Assembly: GCF_029813835.1 (NCBI RefSeq)
Contig: NZ_JARVKV010000014.1
Location: 1 to 64,000 of the forward strand
Length of the DNA: 64,000 bases
DNA from: Streptomyces sp. DH37
Lineage (GTDB): Bacteria > Actinomycetota > Actinomycetes > Streptomycetales > Streptomycetaceae
Direction of reading: 5' to 3'
This document shows, piece by piece, positions 8,632-18,052 of the stretch (the stretch's first letter is position 1; each line of letters opens with the position of its first letter). Both the position numbers and the translations under genes were made by a program. The notes under the pieces are model-generated. The model saw nothing but the letters and a program-made list of their open reading frames with translations, did not search any database and was not told the origin of the DNA.

Positions 8632-9122
8632 GAGTCTCCCGAGTCTCCGCCCCTGCCCCGGCCCGACGCCGCCGGGGCTCGTGCGCAGAACCCTAGAGCA
8701 CGTGAGCGACACGAGTCAGATCCAGGTGTCCGCGCGCGGACCGGGCCGCGGGCCGTGAACGGGCGCCGGTCCTTTCACCGTCCGCCACGAGGATGATTAG
8801 TATTCTTTTCCGAAGATTAATGACAGGAAAAACGTGCCGCTCTCGGCTCCGTCCGCCCGGGACGCGGCCGATTCACCCTTTCGGCAGCAGTACCATCACT
8901 CCCGCCCCGTCGTTATCAGCACGAAGCAGAAGGCCGATCCTCCTTACCGGCAATCACCGTTCGGGCCCGCGTCGCCTCCAGCGACGCGGGCCCGCAACAC
9001 GTATGGAGCAGAAAAGAATTTCACGGCGCGCGGCAAGGCTTACCGTGTACTCGGCGAGCAGGTTCGTAGCATTACGCACCGCAAGCCTGTGAAGCGGCTT
9101 CGTACATTGGAGGTACACGCCC
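8632..9122. other. 491-bp intergenic region, PBP to first rodlin-like gene
   Basis: No convincing gene. It holds a locally AT-rich patch around 8792-8835 that could carry promoters for one or both divergent genes, a strong hairpin at 8962-8994 (listed separately), and the ribosome-binding site TTGGAGGT just before 9123. ORFs here lack coding character. Confidence 0.6.
8962..8994. terminator. Perfect 14-bp hairpin in the rodlin-like leader region
   Basis: Arms 8962-8975 and 8981-8994 with a 5-nt loop. It looks like an intrinsic terminator, but no gene ends here; it lies about 130 bp upstream of the rodlin-like start. Confidence 0.55.
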
Positions 9123-9452
9123 ATGAATCTGAAGCGGACTGCTGCCGTCGCGCTTTCCACCGCCGCGCTGCTGATCGGCGGAGCCGGTGTCTCCCACGCC
9201 GGCGACGGCCCCAAGTTCCAGAACAACGCGCAGATCCTGCCCTGCGCCAACCTCGAGGTCATCAACATCCCGATCCTGTCGGCGGACATCAACAACCTCG
9301 ACTGCTCGGTGAACTACAAGAAGAAGGTCCACGTCGAGTCCTACGGGTCCGACCGGGACCGGGACCGCGAAAGGGACCACCACAAGGGCGACGAGGACCA
9401 CGGCAAGGGCTACGAGGACCACGGCAAGGACAACGGGTACGACAAGCACTGA
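9123..9452 (+). CDS. Rodlin-like small secreted protein with charged tail (copy 1)
   Basis: 109 residues: Sec signal peptide (about 1-26, cleavage near SHAGDG), a conserved core with two Cys (QILPCANLEVINIPILSADI then NNLDC), and a very hydrophilic tail rich in Asp/Arg/His/Lys (DRDRDRERDHH). The core resembles the repeat of Streptomyces rodlins, which have PC...VNxxxLVPIQDINVLA...QQC-type units and help order chaplin fibrils on aerial hyphae. Here there is one core instead of two plus an unusual charged tail, so function is inferred only by resemblance. It has a strong RBS (TTGGAGGT). A paralogue lies 370 bp downstream. Confidence 0.75.
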   Translation: MNLKRTAAVALSTAALLIGGAGVSHAGDGPKFQNNAQILPCANLEVINIPILSADINNLDCSVNYKKKVHVESYGSDRDRDRERDHHKGDEDHGKGYEDHGKDNGYDKH

Positions 9453-9822
9453 GAGTCGGCACCACGACCGACCACGGTCCTGGAAGGCCGCCCCCGGTTC
9501 ACCGGAGGCGGCCTTTCGCCTTTCCGCTCCATATCCGCGGGATAACACGGCGAAACAACACCCGGTTGGAGCAACGGCGACACGAAACCGCAGGTGGTTC
9601 ACCGATCGGCGATGTCGGACACGAACTTTCCGAAGACACGCAGCGGCGTAAAAGCGTGCAAACGCGGATTCGGTCGGTTAATGTCGCCGACGTGGGGGCA
9701 ACTCCCGCCTTTCCGGTGAGCCGGCCGCACGGCGGCCGCAATCCGGAAACCGGTTATCCGGCCGCTCGGCGGCGGCCGGGGACATCGGAACCTTCCTTCT
9801 CTCGTCAAGGAGACAAGACCGC
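9453..9822. other. 370-bp spacer between the two rodlin-like genes
   Basis: Holds a terminator (9484-9515), then about 290 bp without a gene that must contain the promoter of the second copy, and an AAGGAG ribosome-binding site at 9807-9812. I see no clear operator. Confidence 0.6.
9484..9515 (+). terminator. Terminator of rodlin-like gene 1
   Basis: Arms AAGGCCGCC (9484-9492) and GGCGGCCTT (9507-9515) followed by TTCGCCTTT, 32 bp after the stop codon. Confidence 0.85.
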
Positions 9823-10191
9823 ATGATGCTGAAGAAGACGCTCGTCGTTTCTTTCGCCGCCGCCATGGCCCTCGCGGGTGGGGCCGCCAGCGCCCACGCC
9901 GGTGAGGGCAAGTTCGAGAACAACGCGCAGATCCTGCCCTGCCCGAACCTCGAGGTCGTCAACATCCCGATCCTGTCGAGCGACGTCAACAACCTCGACT
10001 GCTCGCGCAACTACAAGGAAGAGGTCAGCATCAAGAAGGTGACCAAGGTCGAGAAGGAGCACAAGCTCGTCTTCGCCCCCGAGCTGGAGCAGGCTCAGGG
10101 TCAGGGCCAGGGTCAGGAGCAGGACACCAAGCAGGGCCAGAAGCAGGAGGGCGAGCAGGACCTCCAGAACAAGAACAAGATCAAGGACTGA
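9823..10191 (+). CDS. Rodlin-like small secreted protein with Gln/Glu/Lys-rich tail (copy 2)
   Basis: 122 residues (or 121 from the second ATG at 9826). Signal peptide about 1-27 (cleavage near AHAGEG), then a core nearly identical to copy 1 (QILPCPNLEVVNIPILSSDV then NNLDC). The tail differs completely: a Gln/Glu/Lys-rich stretch with GQ repeats (QGQGQGQEQDTKQGQK). The sharply conserved core against divergent tails suggests the core is the structural element, possibly one amyloid- or fibril-forming unit with a disulfide, and the tail a solvent-exposed coat. The second tail is close to charge-balanced and polar, the first is strongly charged. AAGGAG precedes the start by 10 nt. Confidence 0.75.
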   Translation: MMLKKTLVVSFAAAMALAGGAASAHAGEGKFENNAQILPCPNLEVVNIPILSSDVNNLDCSRNYKEEVSIKKVTKVEKEHKLVFAPELEQAQGQGQGQEQDTKQGQKQEGEQDLQNKNKIKD

Positions 10192-10236
10192 CCCGCATCT
10201 GACGTTCACCCGTCAGATCGCTCGGACCCCCCAGAT

Positions 10237-10271
10237 GACGCCGCCCGCCGGGTTTCCCGGCGGGCGGCGTC
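10237..10271. terminator. Bidirectional terminator between rodlin-like gene 2 and pmt
   Basis: 16-bp perfect stem (10237-10252 with 10256-10271) and a TTT loop between two convergent genes. Confidence 0.88.
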
Positions 10272-10322
10272 GGTCGTGTACGGGCGCCCGAGGGCACGGC
10301 CCCGGGGGCCGGCCCCGGGCCC

Positions 10323-12095
10323 TCAGATCCAGGTGTCCAGCCACATGCGGGCCTGCCAGGCCTCCTTGGGGATCTGCACCCCGGTGTAGAGCGGGTGGAA
10401 GTAGACGAAGTTCCAGACGATCAGCAGGACGAGCACGCCCGCGCCCACGGCGCCCGCCGCCCGCCGCCGCTCCGTGCTGCCGGGCGGCCCGAGGAGCGCG
10501 CCGATCGCCATGGCCAGCGCCAGGCACAGGAACGGCACGAAGACGACGGCGTAGAAGTAGAAGATCGTGCGCTCCTGGTACAGGAACCACGGCAGGTAGC
10601 CCGCCGCCACCCCGCACAGGATCGCGCCCGCGCGCCAGTCGCGCCGCAGCGCCCAGCGGTACAGGCAGTACAGCAGCGCGAAGCAGCCCGCCCACCACAG
10701 CAGCGGGGTGCCCAGCGCGAGCACCTCGCGGGCGCAGCCGCCGTCCGCCGTACAGCCGTGCTCGCCCCGGTCGGAGGACTCGTAGAAGTACGACACCGGG
10801 CGGGCGGTCACCAGCCAGCTCCAGGGGTGGGACTGGTAGGTGTGCTCGGAGGTCAGCCCCACGTGGAAGCTGTAGACCTCGCTCTCGTAGTGCCACAGGC
10901 TGCGCAGCGGCGCCGGGACCCAGGTCATGTCGAACTGGGGCAGGGGGAGCTTCAGACCGGTGAAGGGGACGGGCAGCGACTCCGGCGACAGGCCCCGCCG
11001 GTTCTCCGCCCAGGTGCGGAAGTAGCCGTCCCGGCTCGCGAACCAGCCGGCCCAGGAGGCCAGGTAGGTGGCGACGGCGACCGGCACCAGGGAGAGGAAG
11101 GCCGGGGCGGCGTCACGGCGCAGCATCGACCGGTGGGGGTGGTACGCCCCGGCGGTGCGCCGGGAGGCGGCGTCCCACAGGACGGTGAGGATCCCGAAGG
11201 CCGCCAGGACGTACAGACCGCTCCACTTGGTGGCGCAGGCCAGCCCCAGGCAGAGCCCGGCGGCCAGCCGCCAGGGGCGCCACCCCAGGCCCAGCCGGTC
11301 GCCGACCCCCGCGTCGGGCCGCCCGTCCGGCGGCAGGGCCCCGGCGAGCCGGGCGCGGACGTGGTCGCGGTCGACCAGCAGGCAGCCGAAGGCCGCCAGC
11401 ACGAAGAACATCAGCACCAGGTCGAGCAGCGCGGTGCGGCTCATCACCAGGTGCAGCCCGTCCACGGCCAGCAGGAAGCCCGCCAGGCAGCCCAGGGCGG
11501 TGGAGCGGAACAGGCGGCGGCCGATGCGGCAGACCATCAGCACCGACAGGGTGCCGAGCACGGCGACCATGAAGCGCCAGCCGAAGGGCGTCAGGCCGAA
11601 CGCCGCCTCGCCCAGGGCGATGATCCACTTGCCCACGGGCGGGTGCACCACGTACGAGGCGGCCTCACCGAGCGGGGCGGCCGCGGGGTTGTCGAGGATG
11701 GTGTCGTTGGCGCCGTCGGGCCAGGTCCCCTCGTAGCCGAGCTTGTACAGCGCCCAGGCGTCCTTGGCGTAGTACGTCTCGTCGAATATCACCGCGTGCG
11801 GCGAGCCGAGGTTCCAGAACCGCAGGAGACCGGCGAAGAGCGCGACGAGGACCGGGCCGCCCCACCCCGTCAGGCGTCCCAGCAGCCGGGCGTCCTCGCC
11901 GTCCAGCCCGAACAGGCCCCACACCCGGCCGCGGCCGGGCTCCGGGTACGGCGGCACCAGCCGCTCCCGCGCGCCGGCCCGCGGTGGGGGCGCGTATCCG
12001 TATCGCCGCAGCCGCCCACGCCACGACGGGGGCTGCTCCCCGACGGACTCCCCGTGCCGGGCCTGGGTCGCGGTGTCACTGGTCACGCGGGCCAT
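10323..12095 (-). CDS. pmt: Protein O-mannosyltransferase (GT39)
   Basis: About 590 residues. It transfers mannose from polyprenyl-phosphate-mannose to Ser/Thr of proteins during export, at the outer face of the membrane. A multi-spanning protein with the first-loop acidic motif FDETYYAKDAW (catalytic Asp-Glu of the family), the VHPPVGKW motif, several hydrophobic segments across the middle, and the C-terminal four-helix PMT region (LYCLYRWALR, GYLPWFLYQERTIF). In streptomycetes the homologue is needed for glycoprotein formation and phage receptor function. The start ATG at 12095 (MARVTSD) is preferred; GTG at 12086 is also possible. Divergent from rsmI with a 95-bp gap. Confidence 0.93.
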   Translation of the reverse strand: MARVTSDTATQARHGESVGEQPPSWRGRLRRYGYAPPPRAGARERLVPPYPEPGRGRVWGLFGLDGEDARLLGRLTGWGGPVLVALFAGLLRFWNLGSPHAVIFDETYYAKDAWALYKLGYEGTWPDGANDTILDNPAAAPLGEAASYVVHPPVGKWIIALGEAAFGLTPFGWRFMVAVLGTLSVLMVCRIGRRLFRSTALGCLAGFLLAVDGLHLVMSRTALLDLVLMFFVLAAFGCLLVDRDHVRARLAGALPPDGRPDAGVGDRLGLGWRPWRLAAGLCLGLACATKWSGLYVLAAFGILTVLWDAASRRTAGAYHPHRSMLRRDAAPAFLSLVPVAVATYLASWAGWFASRDGYFRTWAENRRGLSPESLPVPFTGLKLPLPQFDMTWVPAPLRSLWHYESEVYSFHVGLTSEHTYQSHPWSWLVTARPVSYFYESSDRGEHGCTADGGCAREVLALGTPLLWWAGCFALLYCLYRWALRRDWRAGAILCGVAAGYLPWFLYQERTIFYFYAVVFVPFLCLALAMAIGALLGPPGSTERRRAAGAVGAGVLVLLIVWNFVYFHPLYTGVQIPKEAWQARMWLDTWI

Positions 12096-12190
12096 CGTAG
12101 GGAACGGCCCCGCGGCGCCGTGCCGCGTACCGGCGCCCGGGCCGTGCCGCGCCGGTCCCCGGCCCCCGCCGGAGCTGCGAGGATGGCGGG

Positions 12191-13042
12191 GTGAGCGGAA
12201 CACTCGTACTGGCAGGCACACCCATCGGCGACGTCGCCGACGCACCGCCCCGGCTCGCGGCGGAACTGGCGGGGGCCGACATCGTCGCCGCCGAGGACAC
12301 CCGGCGGCTGCGGCGGCTCACGCAGGCGCTGGGGGTGCGGATCTCCGGCCGGGTGGTGTCGTACTTCGAGGGCAACGAGGCCGCGCGGACGCCCGAGCTG
12401 GCCGACGCGCTGGCGGAGGGCTCCCGGGTGCTGCTGGTCACGGACGCCGGGATGCCGTCGGTCTCCGACCCCGGCTACCGGCTGGTGGCCGCGGCCGTGG
12501 AGCGCGGGATCAGGGTCACGGCCGTGCCCGGACCGTCCGCCGTGCTGACCGCGCTGGCGCTGTCGGGGCTGCCGGTGGACCGCTTCTGCTTCGAGGGCTT
12601 CCTGCCGCGCAAGGCGGGCGAGCGGCTGGCGCGGCTGCGCGAGGCGGCCGGGGAGCGCCGCACGCTGGTCTACTTCGAGGCCCCGCACCGGCTGGCCGCC
12701 ACCCTCGCCGCCATGGCGGAGGCCTTCGGCGCGGACCGCCGGGCCGCGGTGTGCCGGGAGCTGACCAAGACGTACGAGGAGGTCCGGCGGGGCCCGCTGG
12801 AGGAGCTGGCCGCCTGGGCGGAGGAGGGCGTCAGGGGCGAGATCACCGTCGTCGTCGAGGGCGCGCCCGCCGAGGCGCCCGGCGCGGTGGACGCCGCCGA
12901 GCTGGTGCGCCGGGTCGCGGTGCGCGAGGCGGCCGGGGAGCGCCGCAAGGAGGCCATCGCGGAGGTGGCGCGCGAGGCGGGGCTGCCCAAGCGGGAGGTC
13001 TTCGACGCGGTCGTCGCCGCCAAGAACTCCGGGACGGGGTGA
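12191..13042 (+). CDS. rsmI: 16S rRNA (cytidine1402-2'-O)-methyltransferase RsmI
   Basis: 283 residues of the tetrapyrrole-methylase-like fold: N-terminal GTLVLAGTPIGDVADAP (family LyLvaTPIGNlgD), AEDTRRLRRL, VTDAGMPSVSDPG (SAM-binding loop) and VPGPSAVLTALALSG. It uses SAM to 2'-O-methylate C1402 in the decoding centre. The C-terminal tail (ERRKEAIAEVAREAGLPKREVFDAV) is the usual HTH-like extension. GTG start at 12191. Confidence 0.95.
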   Translation: MSGTLVLAGTPIGDVADAPPRLAAELAGADIVAAEDTRRLRRLTQALGVRISGRVVSYFEGNEAARTPELADALAEGSRVLLVTDAGMPSVSDPGYRLVAAAVERGIRVTAVPGPSAVLTALALSGLPVDRFCFEGFLPRKAGERLARLREAAGERRTLVYFEAPHRLAATLAAMAEAFGADRRAAVCRELTKTYEEVRRGPLEELAAWAEEGVRGEITVVVEGAPAEAPGAVDAAELVRRVAVREAAGERRKEAIAEVAREAGLPKREVFDAVVAAKNSGTG

Positions 13043-13126
13043 GGGGCGGGAAGAGGGACCGGACGGGCCCGTGCATTTCCGGCCGGGAAGGAGTCCACTG
13101 GTAGGGAGGAACGGGAGGAGATTCCC

Positions 13127-13390
13127 ATGGCCCCCAGGAACGAGACCGTCCACGAGGAGTACTCCTTCGCCTGCATGCACTGCGGCCACGGCTGGGAGCG
13201 GGCGTACCGGATACAGCACCACACCGACCTCGACGGCCGGCCCTTCGTCACCTACCACGACCCCGGGAGCGGCGAGCGGGTGCCGTCGCCGCTGACGCGC
13301 CCGGTCTGCCCGAACTGCGACACGCACGTGGTGCGGATCATGCGGGCGGGACAGGTGCACACCGCGGAGCACGCCCTGCCCCACGAGTGA
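13127..13390 (+). CDS. Small zinc-ribbon protein
   Basis: 87 residues. Two Cys pairs (FACMHCGHGW near the start, PVCPNCDTH near residue 62) are spaced like a zinc ribbon; the stretch between is polar with His and Tyr. Strong RBS (GGGAGGAG). Conserved in appearance but with no known activity; it may bind nucleic acid or a protein partner. It lies between rsmI and tatD on the same strand. Confidence 0.8.
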   Translation: MAPRNETVHEEYSFACMHCGHGWERAYRIQHHTDLDGRPFVTYHDPGSGERVPSPLTRPVCPNCDTHVVRIMRAGQVHTAEHALPHE

Positions 13391-13474
13391 CCGGACGACC
13401 CGGCGACCCGACGGCCGGACGACCGGACGGCCGGCCGTGCGGGCGGTCGGGACGCGCGTCCTAGGATCGCGGGC

Positions 13475-14326
13475 ATGGAGAAGTCCGCGAGGTCCGCCGC
13501 CGGGGCCGCAGAGCCCGCGCCGCCGCCCGTACCGCTGAACGTGCCGGTCGCCGACTCGCACACCCACATCGACATGCAGGACTCCACCGTCGGCGAGGCC
13601 GTCGCCGCCGCCGCCGCGGTCGGCGTGACGACGCTGGTGCAGGTCGGCTGCGACCTGGAGCGGTCCCGCTGGTCCGCGCGGACGGCCGCCGAGCACGACG
13701 CGGTGTGGGCCGCCGTCGCCCTGCACCCGAACGAGGCGCCGCGGCTGGAGCTGGACGGCGGGCGCGGGGCCCTGGACGCCGCCCTGGAGGAGATCGCCGA
13801 GCTGGCCGCCCGGCCGGAGGTGCTGGCCGTCGGCGAGACCGGCCTGGACCACTTCCGGACGGGCGAGGAGGGCCGGGAGGCCCAGCGGTACTCCTTCCGC
13901 CGCCACATCGAGATGGCCAAGCGGCTGGACAAGGCGCTGGTGATCCACGACCGGGACGCCCACGAGGACGTGCTGCGCGTCCTGGAGGAGGAGGGCGCCC
14001 CCGAGCGGACGGTCTTCCACTGCTTCTCCGGCGACGCCGCGATGGCCGAGGTGTGCGCCGGGAAGGGCTGGTTCATGTCCTTCGCCGGCAACGTCACCTT
14101 CAAGAACGCCCGGCCGCTGCGCGAGGCGCTGGCCGCCGCCCCGCCCGAGCTGCTGCTGGTGGAGACCGACGCGCCCTTCCTCACCCCGGCGCCGTACCGC
14201 GGCCGGCCCAACGCGCCGTACATGATCCCGTACACGCTGCGCGCCATGGCCGAGGTCAAGGGGCTGGACGAGGACGTGCTCGCGGCGCACGTCGCGGCCA
14301 ACACGGCACGCGCCTTCGGCTACTGA
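13475..14326 (+). CDS. tatD: TatD-family metal-dependent hydrolase/DNase
   Basis: 283 residues of a TIM-barrel amidohydrolase. Metal-ligand motifs in order: SHTHIDMQ (HxH), GETGLDHF (Glu), VIHDRDAHED (His), FHCFSGD (His) and ETDAPFL (Asp). TatD enzymes are 3'-5' DNases/RNases with roles in repair. The first 25 residues are a Pro/Ala-rich extension. In actinomycetes it commonly precedes rpfB-rsmA-ispE, as here. Confidence 0.93.
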   Translation: MEKSARSAAGAAEPAPPPVPLNVPVADSHTHIDMQDSTVGEAVAAAAAVGVTTLVQVGCDLERSRWSARTAAEHDAVWAAVALHPNEAPRLELDGGRGALDAALEEIAELAARPEVLAVGETGLDHFRTGEEGREAQRYSFRRHIEMAKRLDKALVIHDRDAHEDVLRVLEEEGAPERTVFHCFSGDAAMAEVCAGKGWFMSFAGNVTFKNARPLREALAAAPPELLLVETDAPFLTPAPYRGRPNAPYMIPYTLRAMAEVKGLDEDVLAAHVAANTARAFGY

Positions 14327-14459
14327 CGGGCGCGCGGGGGCGGGTGCGCGCGGTGCGGCGGCACGCTTTTCACACCTGTGAGTAGTCGTACGACTTGGGA
14401 GAGTGACGTCCGCTCCGCTAGGGTCCCGGCCCGCCACCCGGACCGCTTGGGAGTACGTC

Positions 14460-16055
14460 GTGAGCCATCCGCAGGGGATCCAGCAGTACGAGTACGCGTA
14501 CCCCTACGCGCCGCCGCCGCAGCAGCAGCAGCCGTGGCGGTACGACGGGCATGAGTACGGGCAGGGGCCCGGGCAGGAGTACGAGCAGGGGTACGGGCGG
14601 GATCCGCACGACACCTACCGGCCCTCGTACGAGCTGTACGGCGCCCGGTACGAGGAGGACGGCGGACACGGGGCGTACGGCGGGTACGGGGCTTGCGGGG
14701 TGTACGGCGGGTACGAGCCGCCGGGGTCCTTCGGGCCGCCCGAGGCGCCCGCGTTCCCCGGGGACCCGGATCCCTCCGGGCCCCCCGCGCCCTCCGGGAG
14801 CCACGGAGACCCCGGCCCGTCCGCCCCGCCCGCCGAGCCGCCCGTGACCGGCGGGACCGGCGGGACCGACGTGACCGACGTCTGGCTGCCGCGGCAGTCC
14901 ACCGGCGGCCGGGCCGCCGCGCGGCGGGCCGCCCGGGAGCGCAGGGCCGCCCAGCGTCCCGAGGCCCTGCGCCGGCTGCTGCCGCAGGCGCTCGTCGTCG
15001 TCTTCCTCGCGGGCGGCACCTCCGCCTTCGTCGCCAGCGACAAGGCCGTGGAGCTGGCGGTGGAGGGCGAGGACGGTCCGCGCACCCTCCACACCTTCGC
15101 CGACGACGTCTCCGAACTCCTCGCCGACGAGGGCGTGACCGTCGGCGCGCACGACGCCGTCTCCCCCGCCCCGGACGAGCCGCTCTCCCACGGCGACAGC
15201 GTCACCGTCCGCTACGGCCGGCCGCTGACGCTCACCCTCGACGGCCGCCCGCAGCGGGTGTGGACCACCGCCCCCACCGTGGAGGAGGCGCTGCGCGGGC
15301 TCGGGGTGCGCCCGGAGGGGGCGTACGTGTCGGTGCCCCGCGACCGGCGGATCGGGCGCGGCGGCCTGGCGCTGACCGTGCGGACCGAGCGGAGCGTGAC
15401 CTTCCTCGCCGACGGGCGCGAGCACACCGTCCGCACCAATGCCGCGACCGTGCGCGAGGCCCTGGCCGAGGCGGGCGTCGGGCTGCGCGGCGCGGACCGC
15501 GCCTCCGTGGCGCTGGACTCCTTCCCGCGCGACGGCCAGACCGTCACCGTGCTGCGCATCACCGAGACCGAGCAGGTGCGCGACGAGTCCATCCCGTACA
15601 CCACCGAGCGGCGCGAGGACCCGACCCTGTTCCGCGGCACGGAGGTGGTGGCCCGGACGGGCGCGCCGGGCCTGCGGCGGCACACCTACGAGGTGCGCAC
15701 GGTCAACGGCGTACGGCAGCGGCCCCGGCACACCGGGACCGTGGTGGTGCGCGCGCCCAGGTCGCAGATCGTGCGCGTGGGCACCCGGGAGCTGCCCGCC
15801 TCGGTGCGGGGCGCCGACGCCCTGGACTGGGACGCCCTGGCCCGCTGCGAGTCCGGCGGCCGGCCGGACGCGGTGGACCCCACCGGCGCCCACGGCGGGC
15901 TCTACCAGTTCGACACCCGCACCTGGCGGAGCCTGGGCGGCGAGGGCCGCCCGCAGGACGCCCCGCCCGCCGAGCAGACCTACCGGGCGAAGAAGCTGTA
16001 CGTGCAGAAGGGCGCGAGTCCCTGGCCGGTGTGCGGCCGTAAACTGCACCGGTGA
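14460..16055 (+). CDS. rpfB: Resuscitation-promoting factor RpfB-like muralytic enzyme
   Basis: 531 residues from GTG at 14460 (GGGAG 6 nt upstream; the earlier ATG at 14403 has no RBS). Layout: a disordered Gly/Tyr/Pro cytoplasmic arm (1-150), a transmembrane helix at about 173-192 ([20 protein letters not shown]), three DUF348 repeats (about 200-355), a G5 domain ([20 protein letters not shown] onward) and a C-terminal Rpf transglycosylase-like domain with the catalytic Glu in [12 protein letters not shown]. It cleaves peptidoglycan outside the cell and promotes spore germination and regrowth. The long N-terminal arm is an unusual addition to RpfB. Its stop overlaps the rsmA start by 4 bp (GTGA). 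Confidence 0.93.
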   Translation: MSHPQGIQQYEYAYPYAPPPQQQQPWRYDGHEYGQGPGQEYEQGYGRDPHDTYRPSYELYGARYEEDGGHGAYGGYGACGVYGGYEPPGSFGPPEAPAFPGDPDPSGPPAPSGSHGDPGPSAPPAEPPVTGGTGGTDVTDVWLPRQSTGGRAAARRAARERRAAQRPEALRRLLPQALVVVFLAGGTSAFVASDKAVELAVEGEDGPRTLHTFADDVSELLADEGVTVGAHDAVSPAPDEPLSHGDSVTVRYGRPLTLTLDGRPQRVWTTAPTVEEALRGLGVRPEGAYVSVPRDRRIGRGGLALTVRTERSVTFLADGREHTVRTNAATVREALAEAGVGLRGADRASVALDSFPRDGQTVTVLRITETEQVRDESIPYTTERREDPTLFRGTEVVARTGAPGLRRHTYEVRTVNGVRQRPRHTGTVVVRAPRSQIVRVGTRELPASVRGADALDWDALARCESGGRPDAVDPTGAHGGLYQFDTRTWRSLGGEGRPQDAPPAEQTYRAKKLYVQKGASPWPVCGRKLHR

Positions 16056-16948
16056 GCTCAGCCCCCTCCCCCTCGCCCTCCTCCGACGCCGACGCCGGTG
16101 CCCTCCTCGGCCCCGCCGACGTCCGCGAGCTGGCCGCCGCGCTGGGCGTGCGCCCCACCAAGCAGCGCGGCCAGAACTTCGTCATCGACGCGAACACCGT
16201 CCGCCGGATCGTGCGGACCGCGCGGGTGGGCCCCGAGGACGTGGTGGTCGAGGTCGGGCCGGGGCTGGGGTCGCTGACGCTGGCGCTGCTGCGGGAGGCC
16301 GCCTGGGTGACGGCGGTGGAGATCGACGACGTGCTGGCGGCGGCGCTGCCCGCGACCGTCTCCGCGCGGCTGCCGGAGCGCGCCGACCGCTTCGCGCTCG
16401 TCCACCACGACGCGATGCGCGTCACGGAGCTGCCGGGCCCGGCGCCCACCGCGCTGGTGGCCAACCTGCCCTACAACGTCGCCGTGCCCGTCCTGCTGCA
16501 CATGCTGGCGACGTTCCCGAGCATCGAGCACGGTCTGGTGATGGTGCAGGCGGAGGTCGCCGACCGGCTCGCGGCCGATCCGGGCTCGAAGGTCTACGGG
16601 GTGCCGTCGGTGAAGGCGGCCTGGTACGCGGAGGTGAGGCGGGCCGGGGCGATCGGGCGCAACGTGTTCTGGCCCGCGCCCAACGTGGACTCCGGGCTGG
16701 TGTCGCTGGTGCGGCGCGATCCGCCGCGCACCGCCGCCACCCGGCGGGAGGTCTTCGCCGTGGTGGACGCCGCCTTCGCCCAGCGCCGCAAGACGCTGCG
16801 CGCGGCGCTGGCGGGCTGGGCCGGTTCGGCCGCGGCGGCCGAGGAGGCGCTGACGGCGGCGGGGATCGACCCCCGCTCCCGGGGGGAGTCGTTGACGATC
16901 GAGGACTTCGCGGCCATCGCGGAGCGGAAGGGCACCACCAGCGCATGA
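16052..16948 (+). CDS. rsmA: 16S rRNA dimethyladenosine transferase RsmA (KsgA)
   Basis: 298 residues. Motifs: [18 protein letters not shown], the SAM loop [11 protein letters not shown], and the catalytic motif NLPYN ([14 protein letters not shown]). It dimethylates A1518/A1519 of 16S rRNA late in 30S assembly. GTG start overlaps the rpfB stop, and its own stop overlaps the ispE ATG (ATGA), so the three genes are translationally coupled. Loss of this enzyme is known to give kasugamycin resistance. Confidence 0.96.
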   Translation: MSSAPSPSPSSDADAGALLGPADVRELAAALGVRPTKQRGQNFVIDANTVRRIVRTARVGPEDVVVEVGPGLGSLTLALLREAAWVTAVEIDDVLAAALPATVSARLPERADRFALVHHDAMRVTELPGPAPTALVANLPYNVAVPVLLHMLATFPSIEHGLVMVQAEVADRLAADPGSKVYGVPSVKAAWYAEVRRAGAIGRNVFWPAPNVDSGLVSLVRRDPPRTAATRREVFAVVDAAFAQRRKTLRAALAGWAGSAAAAEEALTAAGIDPRSRGESLTIEDFAAIAERKGTTSA

Positions 16949-17925
16949 GCACCGCACACACGGCCGGCGCGGGCACCGCCCGTACCGCGGCCCCGGTCAC
17001 CGTACGCGTACCCGCCAAGGTCAACGTGCAGCTCGCGGTGGGCGGGCTGCGGCCGGACGGCTTCCACGACCTGGCGAACGTCTTCCTCGCCGTCGGCCTG
17101 TACGACGAGGTCACAGCCACCGCCACGGCCCCCGGCGAGGGACCGCGCGTCACCTGCTCCGGGCCCGGCGCCGACCGGGTGCCGCTGGACCGCACCAACC
17201 TGGCCGTCCGCGCCGCCGCCGCGCTCGCCGCACGGCACGGCGTCGTGCCGGACGTCCACCTGCACATCGCCAAGGAGATCCCCGTCGCCGGCGGCATGGC
17301 GGGCGGCAGCGCGGACGCGGCGGGCGCGCTGCTGGCCTGCGACGCGCTGTGGGGCACGGGCACCGCGCGCGAGGAACTGCTGGCGATCTGCGCCGCGCTG
17401 GGCTCGGACGTGCCGTTCTCGCTGGTCGGCGGCGCGGCGCTGGGGCGGGGCCGGGGCGAGCTGCTGACGCCGCTGGAGGTGGGCGGCACCTTCCACTGGG
17501 TGTTCGCCGTCGCCGAGGGCGGGCTGTCCACCCCGGCCGTCTACCGCGAGTGCGACCGGCTGCGCGAGGCGCGCGGGAGCGGCGCGGGCGTCGACGCCGT
17601 GCCCGCGCCCGAGGCCTCCCCCGCGCTGCTGGCCGCGCTGCGCGCCGGGGACCCCGCCCTGCTGGCCGCGCACCTCTCCAACGACCTCCAGCCCGCGGCC
17701 GTCTCCCTGCTGCCCTCCCTGGACGACACGCTGGCGGTGGGCACGGCGGCGGGCGCGCTGGCCGCCCTGGTCTCCGGCTCCGGGCCGACCTGCGCCTTCC
17801 TGGCCGAGGACGCCGCGGCGGCGTCGGACATCGCCTTCACCCTGCGCGCCTCGGGCGTCTGCCGCACGGCCCACACGGCCGCGGGCCCGGCGCCGGGCGC
17901 GACGGTGGTCCGCCCGGCGGACTGA
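16945..17925 (+). CDS. ispE: 4-diphosphocytidyl-2-C-methyl-D-erythritol kinase IspE
   Basis: 326 residues, GHMP-kinase fold. Motifs: [20 protein letters not shown] near the start, the ATP loop [30 protein letters not shown] and [12 protein letters not shown]. It phosphorylates CDP-ME in the MEP isoprenoid pathway. ATG at 16945 overlaps the rsmA stop by 4 bp. Confidence 0.96.
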   Translation: MSTAHTAGAGTARTAAPVTVRVPAKVNVQLAVGGLRPDGFHDLANVFLAVGLYDEVTATATAPGEGPRVTCSGPGADRVPLDRTNLAVRAAAALAARHGVVPDVHLHIAKEIPVAGGMAGGSADAAGALLACDALWGTGTAREELLAICAALGSDVPFSLVGGAALGRGRGELLTPLEVGGTFHWVFAVAEGGLSTPAVYRECDRLREARGSGAGVDAVPAPEASPALLAALRAGDPALLAAHLSNDLQPAAVSLLPSLDDTLAVGTAAGALAALVSGSGPTCAFLAEDAAAASDIAFTLRASGVCRTAHTAAGPAPGATVVRPAD

Positions 17926-18052
17926 GCGGGCCCGGCGGACTGAGCGAGCCGGACGGGCCGGACGGACTGAGTAGCCCGCCCGGGTCCTCCGCCGGCCTGT
18001 CTGAGTACGAACGCCCTGTCGGCCGGCCGGCCGTGCGCGCCAGGCTGCGCGC

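Noticed and set aside
8793..9092. Possible small gene in the rodlin-like leader (plus strand, 99 codons)
   Set aside because: No RBS, Arg/Ser/Pro-rich antisense-like composition, and it runs through the hairpin.
14327..14459. c-di-AMP (ydaO-type) riboswitch before rpfB, as known for rpfA
   Set aside because: The space is only 133 bp and shows no ydaO core; no evidence for it.
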